NCBI GenBank assembly: GCA_964461335.1
Contig: CAYWTY010000038.1
Span: forward strand, 1 to 14,733
Direction: 5' to 3'
From: JAKJBL01 sp964461335
GTDB taxonomy: Bacteria; Bacillota; Clostridia; Christensenellales; CAG-138
DNA length: 14,733 bases
Shown one piece after another: positions 13,312-14,733 of this stretch. Made by a program: the position numbers and the translations under genes. Every line of letters begins with the position of its first letter. Position 1 is the first letter of the stretch. Under the pieces are notes generated by a model. That model was not told the origin of the DNA and made no database searches. It saw only the letters and a program-made list of their open reading frames with translations.

Positions 13312-13590
13312 TTAAAACGTATTTGGGCAGTTTAGCCGCTGCCCATCGGCACACAGAATTGCAGCCTCCTTGCTGCCATCGTAGAGCACCCTGCCGAAAC
13401 GACAGAAGAAAAGAAAAGCCTCCTTTGGTATACGTATACGCGTACCCATAACAATAGCCGGAAAGCCAAGCAAGGTTTTGTCGAGCTTAACTATATTTCG
13501 TATCGATATCGGGTCAGCACCGAGTACCAAACCCACCTCTTCGGGAGACAGGAATTCTTTGTCCAAGGTTTCGATGTCTGCAAGATTCAA
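13312..13590 (-). CDS. Small HTH (excisionase-like) DNA-binding protein
   Basis: A 92-residue protein with a MerR/excisionase-type helix-turn-helix (HTH_17-like) at about residues 13-55: FLSPEEVGLVLGADPISIRN, then a wing with LGFPAIVMGTRIRIPKEAFL. Such proteins are common as the first early gene of clostridial phages and may act as excisionase or early regulator. The start is TTG, with a strong AGGAGGT at 13598-13604, seven bases upstream. It heads the minus-strand early operon; the replisome organizer follows after 12 bases. A short Cys-containing tail (ILCADGQRLNC) is unremarkable. Confidence 0.75.
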   Translation of the reverse strand: MNLADIETLDKEFLSPEEVGLVLGADPISIRNIVKLDKTLLGFPAIVMGTRIRIPKEAFLFFCRFGRVLYDGSKEAAILCADGQRLNCPNTF

Positions 13591-13635
13591 ATAAAGTACC
13601 TCCTGTGTTATTTAGTGTTCATGTGAGACAGATGT

Positions 13636-13674
13636 GCTAATAGGTAATAATTGCCTTGTATTATGCTTATTAGC
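13636..13674. promoter_or_regulatory. Nested inverted repeat, candidate operator
   Basis: GCTAATA (13636-13642) is the exact inverse of TATTAGC (13668-13674), and inside it TAATA pairs with TATTA (13659-13663). It lies in the leader of the minus-strand early operon, downstream of its predicted start, where a bound repressor would block transcription. Confidence 0.45.
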
Positions 13675-13726
13675 TGTGCCTATTTATGGGTGCCATTATG
13701 CTGTTTTACCCATATCCATTGACCCC

Positions 13727-13756
13727 ATGATAGCTTGCATTGATTCGGTCTGTCAA
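13727..13756 (-). promoter_or_regulatory. Early (minus-strand) promoter
   Basis: A perfect -35 TTGACA (minus strand, 13756-13751), an 18-bp spacer and TATCAT (13732-13727), five of six matches to the -10 consensus. It faces the HTH/replication genes, with a leader of about 130 bases. The -35 overlaps the dyad at 13737-13759. Confidence 0.65.
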
Positions 13757-13759
13757 TGC
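13737..13759. promoter_or_regulatory. Repressor operator candidate, GCATTGA-N9-TCAATGC
   Basis: A perfect 7+7 inverted repeat with a nine-base centre covers the -35 and spacer of the early promoter. Another CATTGA half-site lies exactly 21 bases to the left (13717-13722), and a TGTCA-N13-TGACA dyad (13751-13773) overlaps on the right. Position and symmetry fit binding by the repressor encoded at 13852. Confidence 0.6.
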
Positions 13760-13851
13760 CCCATTGGGTGACATAACTTGCATTATACATATATCTTGAT
13801 AATTTTAACAGTCTGATATATGGTGTAATAAAAAGAAGGAGGCGTGTAGAA

Positions 13852-14466
13852 TTGCGTGAAGTGGCGAAAAGGCTTGTAAAGTTGATGAAGGAAAGAAAAG
13901 TCTCATACGGTAAGCTCGCAAGATTAACAGACATTTCCACCTCTGCTCTGCAGAGATATGGGTCTGGAGCGGCAAGCATACCTTGCGACAGATTAGAAAG
14001 TATAGCGCAGGCGCTAAACGTAAGCCCAACTCATCTTATGGGATGGAGCTCGAGCAGCAGCATTCCGCATGGAGCAAGGGTAGCACCTATAATTGAATCG
14101 CTATATGCAACAAACTATGGCGGCGAAGTGCAAAAAATATGCGATGGATTTGCGCCGTTGATTGACTCAGCCTTGGTAGGAGAATACTACTACTACAAAG
14201 CAAAGGACGACAGCATGTCTCCCGCAATCCAAGAGGGAGATTTGGCGCTCGTGAGACCGCAGAAAACAGCAAAAGAAGATGACTACGCTATGGTAATGGT
14301 ACAAGGCGCACCGCAAGCAATCATAAGACATGTGCAAAAAACCCGCAGAGCAATTGTGCTAACTGCAGACAACCCAGTTTACCCATTAAGGATTTTCCCT
14401 GATGAAAGGAGAGAGCGCGTTATCATATTCGGTAAAATTATTGGTGTAGTAAGGAGGTTCGAATGA
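13852..14466 (+). CDS. CI/LexA-like phage repressor (XRE HTH + S24 domain)
   Basis: A 204-residue repressor. The N-terminal XRE helix-turn-helix (about 4-63, with KLARLTDISTSALQRY) should bind operators in the adjacent divergent promoter region. The C-terminal S24/LexA-like domain (about 110-204) holds the Ser nucleophile position, DDSMSP (Ser121). The partner Lys is not seen: the strand reads AIIRHV, with Arg159 where LexA has Lys. The usual Ala-Gly scissile site is also not found; the matching stretch is ARVAPI. Self-cleavage therefore looks impaired, although the fold and dimerisation may remain. The start is TTG with AAGGAGG at 13836-13842. Its stop overlaps the integrase ATG (ATGA), so the two are translationally coupled. 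Confidence 0.9.
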   Translation: MREVAKRLVKLMKERKVSYGKLARLTDISTSALQRYGSGAASIPCDRLESIAQALNVSPTHLMGWSSSSSIPHGARVAPIIESLYATNYGGEVQKICDGFAPLIDSALVGEYYYYKAKDDSMSPAIQEGDLALVRPQKTAKEDDYAMVMVQGAPQAIIRHVQKTRRAIVLTADNPVYPLRIFPDERRERVIIFGKIIGVVRRFE

Positions 14467-14733
14467 CCTGCCGCAAATGCCAGCGCGAGATACCAGACGA
14501 GAGCGTGTTCTGCAATCACTGCGGCACGAAGCAAGTGAAGCAGGAAAGAAAGACAGCTTGCCGAGGAAATGGTCAAGGCACAGTTTTCAAACGTGGTAAA
14601 ACATGGACAGCTCAAGTAACGTATTTTGGTAGGGGAATGCGTGAATCAAAAACCAAAGGTGGCTTCCGCACCCGCACAGAAGCGCTGCAGGCTCTGCCTA
14701 ATATGAGAGATGAGCTTGAGCGCGGAATAAGAG
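14463..14733 (+). CDS. Integrase N-terminus with zinc ribbon (partial)
   Basis: A 90-codon 5' part of a gene cut by the window's right edge. Residues 3-23 form a CxxC-CxxC zinc ribbon: CRKCQREIPDESVFCNHCG. After a basic linker comes GNGQGTVFKRGKTWTAQVTY, then RTRTEALQAL, the pattern of the three-stranded arm-binding N-terminal domain of phage tyrosine integrases. The catalytic domain (R-H-R-Y) would lie beyond the window and cannot be checked. The ATG overlaps the repressor's stop by four bases, giving a repressor-integrase operon. The zinc ribbon is an addition to the usual integrase architecture, known in some clostridial elements as far as I recall. Confidence 0.85.
   Translation, partial: MTCRKCQREIPDESVFCNHCGTKQVKQERKTACRGNGQGTVFKRGKTWTAQVTYFGRGMRESKTKGGFRTRTEALQALPNMRDELERGIR

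Noticed and set aside
13680..13979. Minus-strand 99-codon frame overlapping the repressor gene
   Set aside because: It runs antisense to the repressor and through the operator region, with no ribosome site or family resemblance.

Overview
The window looks like a chromosome segment of a Gram-positive, low-to-middle GC Firmicute, most likely a gut-type clostridium. The signs are strong AGGAGG-like ribosome sites, frequent TTG starts, a sortase with a SpaA/Cna_B-repeat wall protein, lipoprotein signal peptides and a clostridial-style phage module. No rRNA, tRNA or CRISPR array was seen.

Left part (1-9282): about 860 bases without a convincing gene are followed by a compact plus-strand operon. 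It encodes a membrane-anchored protein with a degenerate sigma-70 region 2, a sortase transpeptidase, and a 2336-residue surface adhesin built from one Cna_B-like module and 15 SpaA-like modules. A strong hairpin-plus-T-tract terminator closes the operon. The sortase probably anchors the adhesin through its unusual C-terminal IAKTG motif; the sigma-like protein may regulate the locus. The upstream region holds five 11-bp direct repeats just before an extended -10 promoter.

Middle part (9283-11931): the tail of a broken gene, an unknown 79-residue protein, and a minus-strand pair encoding a lipoprotein serpin (protease inhibitor) and a DUF4362-like lipoprotein. This stretch lies between two direct copies (75 of 86 bases identical) of the 3' end of a NUMOD1-like gene.

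Right part (11932-14733): a shrunken prophage or integrative-element end. On the minus strand are an HTH/excisionase-like gene, a replisome organizer split by a frameshift inside an 11-bp tandem repeat, a short ORF that seems to fuse a DnaC-type zinc motif to an ArpU-like HTH, and the NUMOD1 gene. Divergently on the plus strand are a CI/LexA-like repressor whose self-cleavage residues look replaced, and a tyrosine-type integrase with an N-terminal zinc ribbon, cut by the window edge. Several dyads in the divergent intergenic region are operator candidates. No structural phage genes follow; the next genes to the left are chromosomal-type, so the late region has probably been lost.

The items most worth following are the 11-bp repeat tract that puts the replisome organizer out of frame and would restore a 253-residue protein if it gained one unit, the sigma-like/sortase/adhesin operon with its upstream repeats, and the NUMOD1 tail duplication flanking the serpin cassette.
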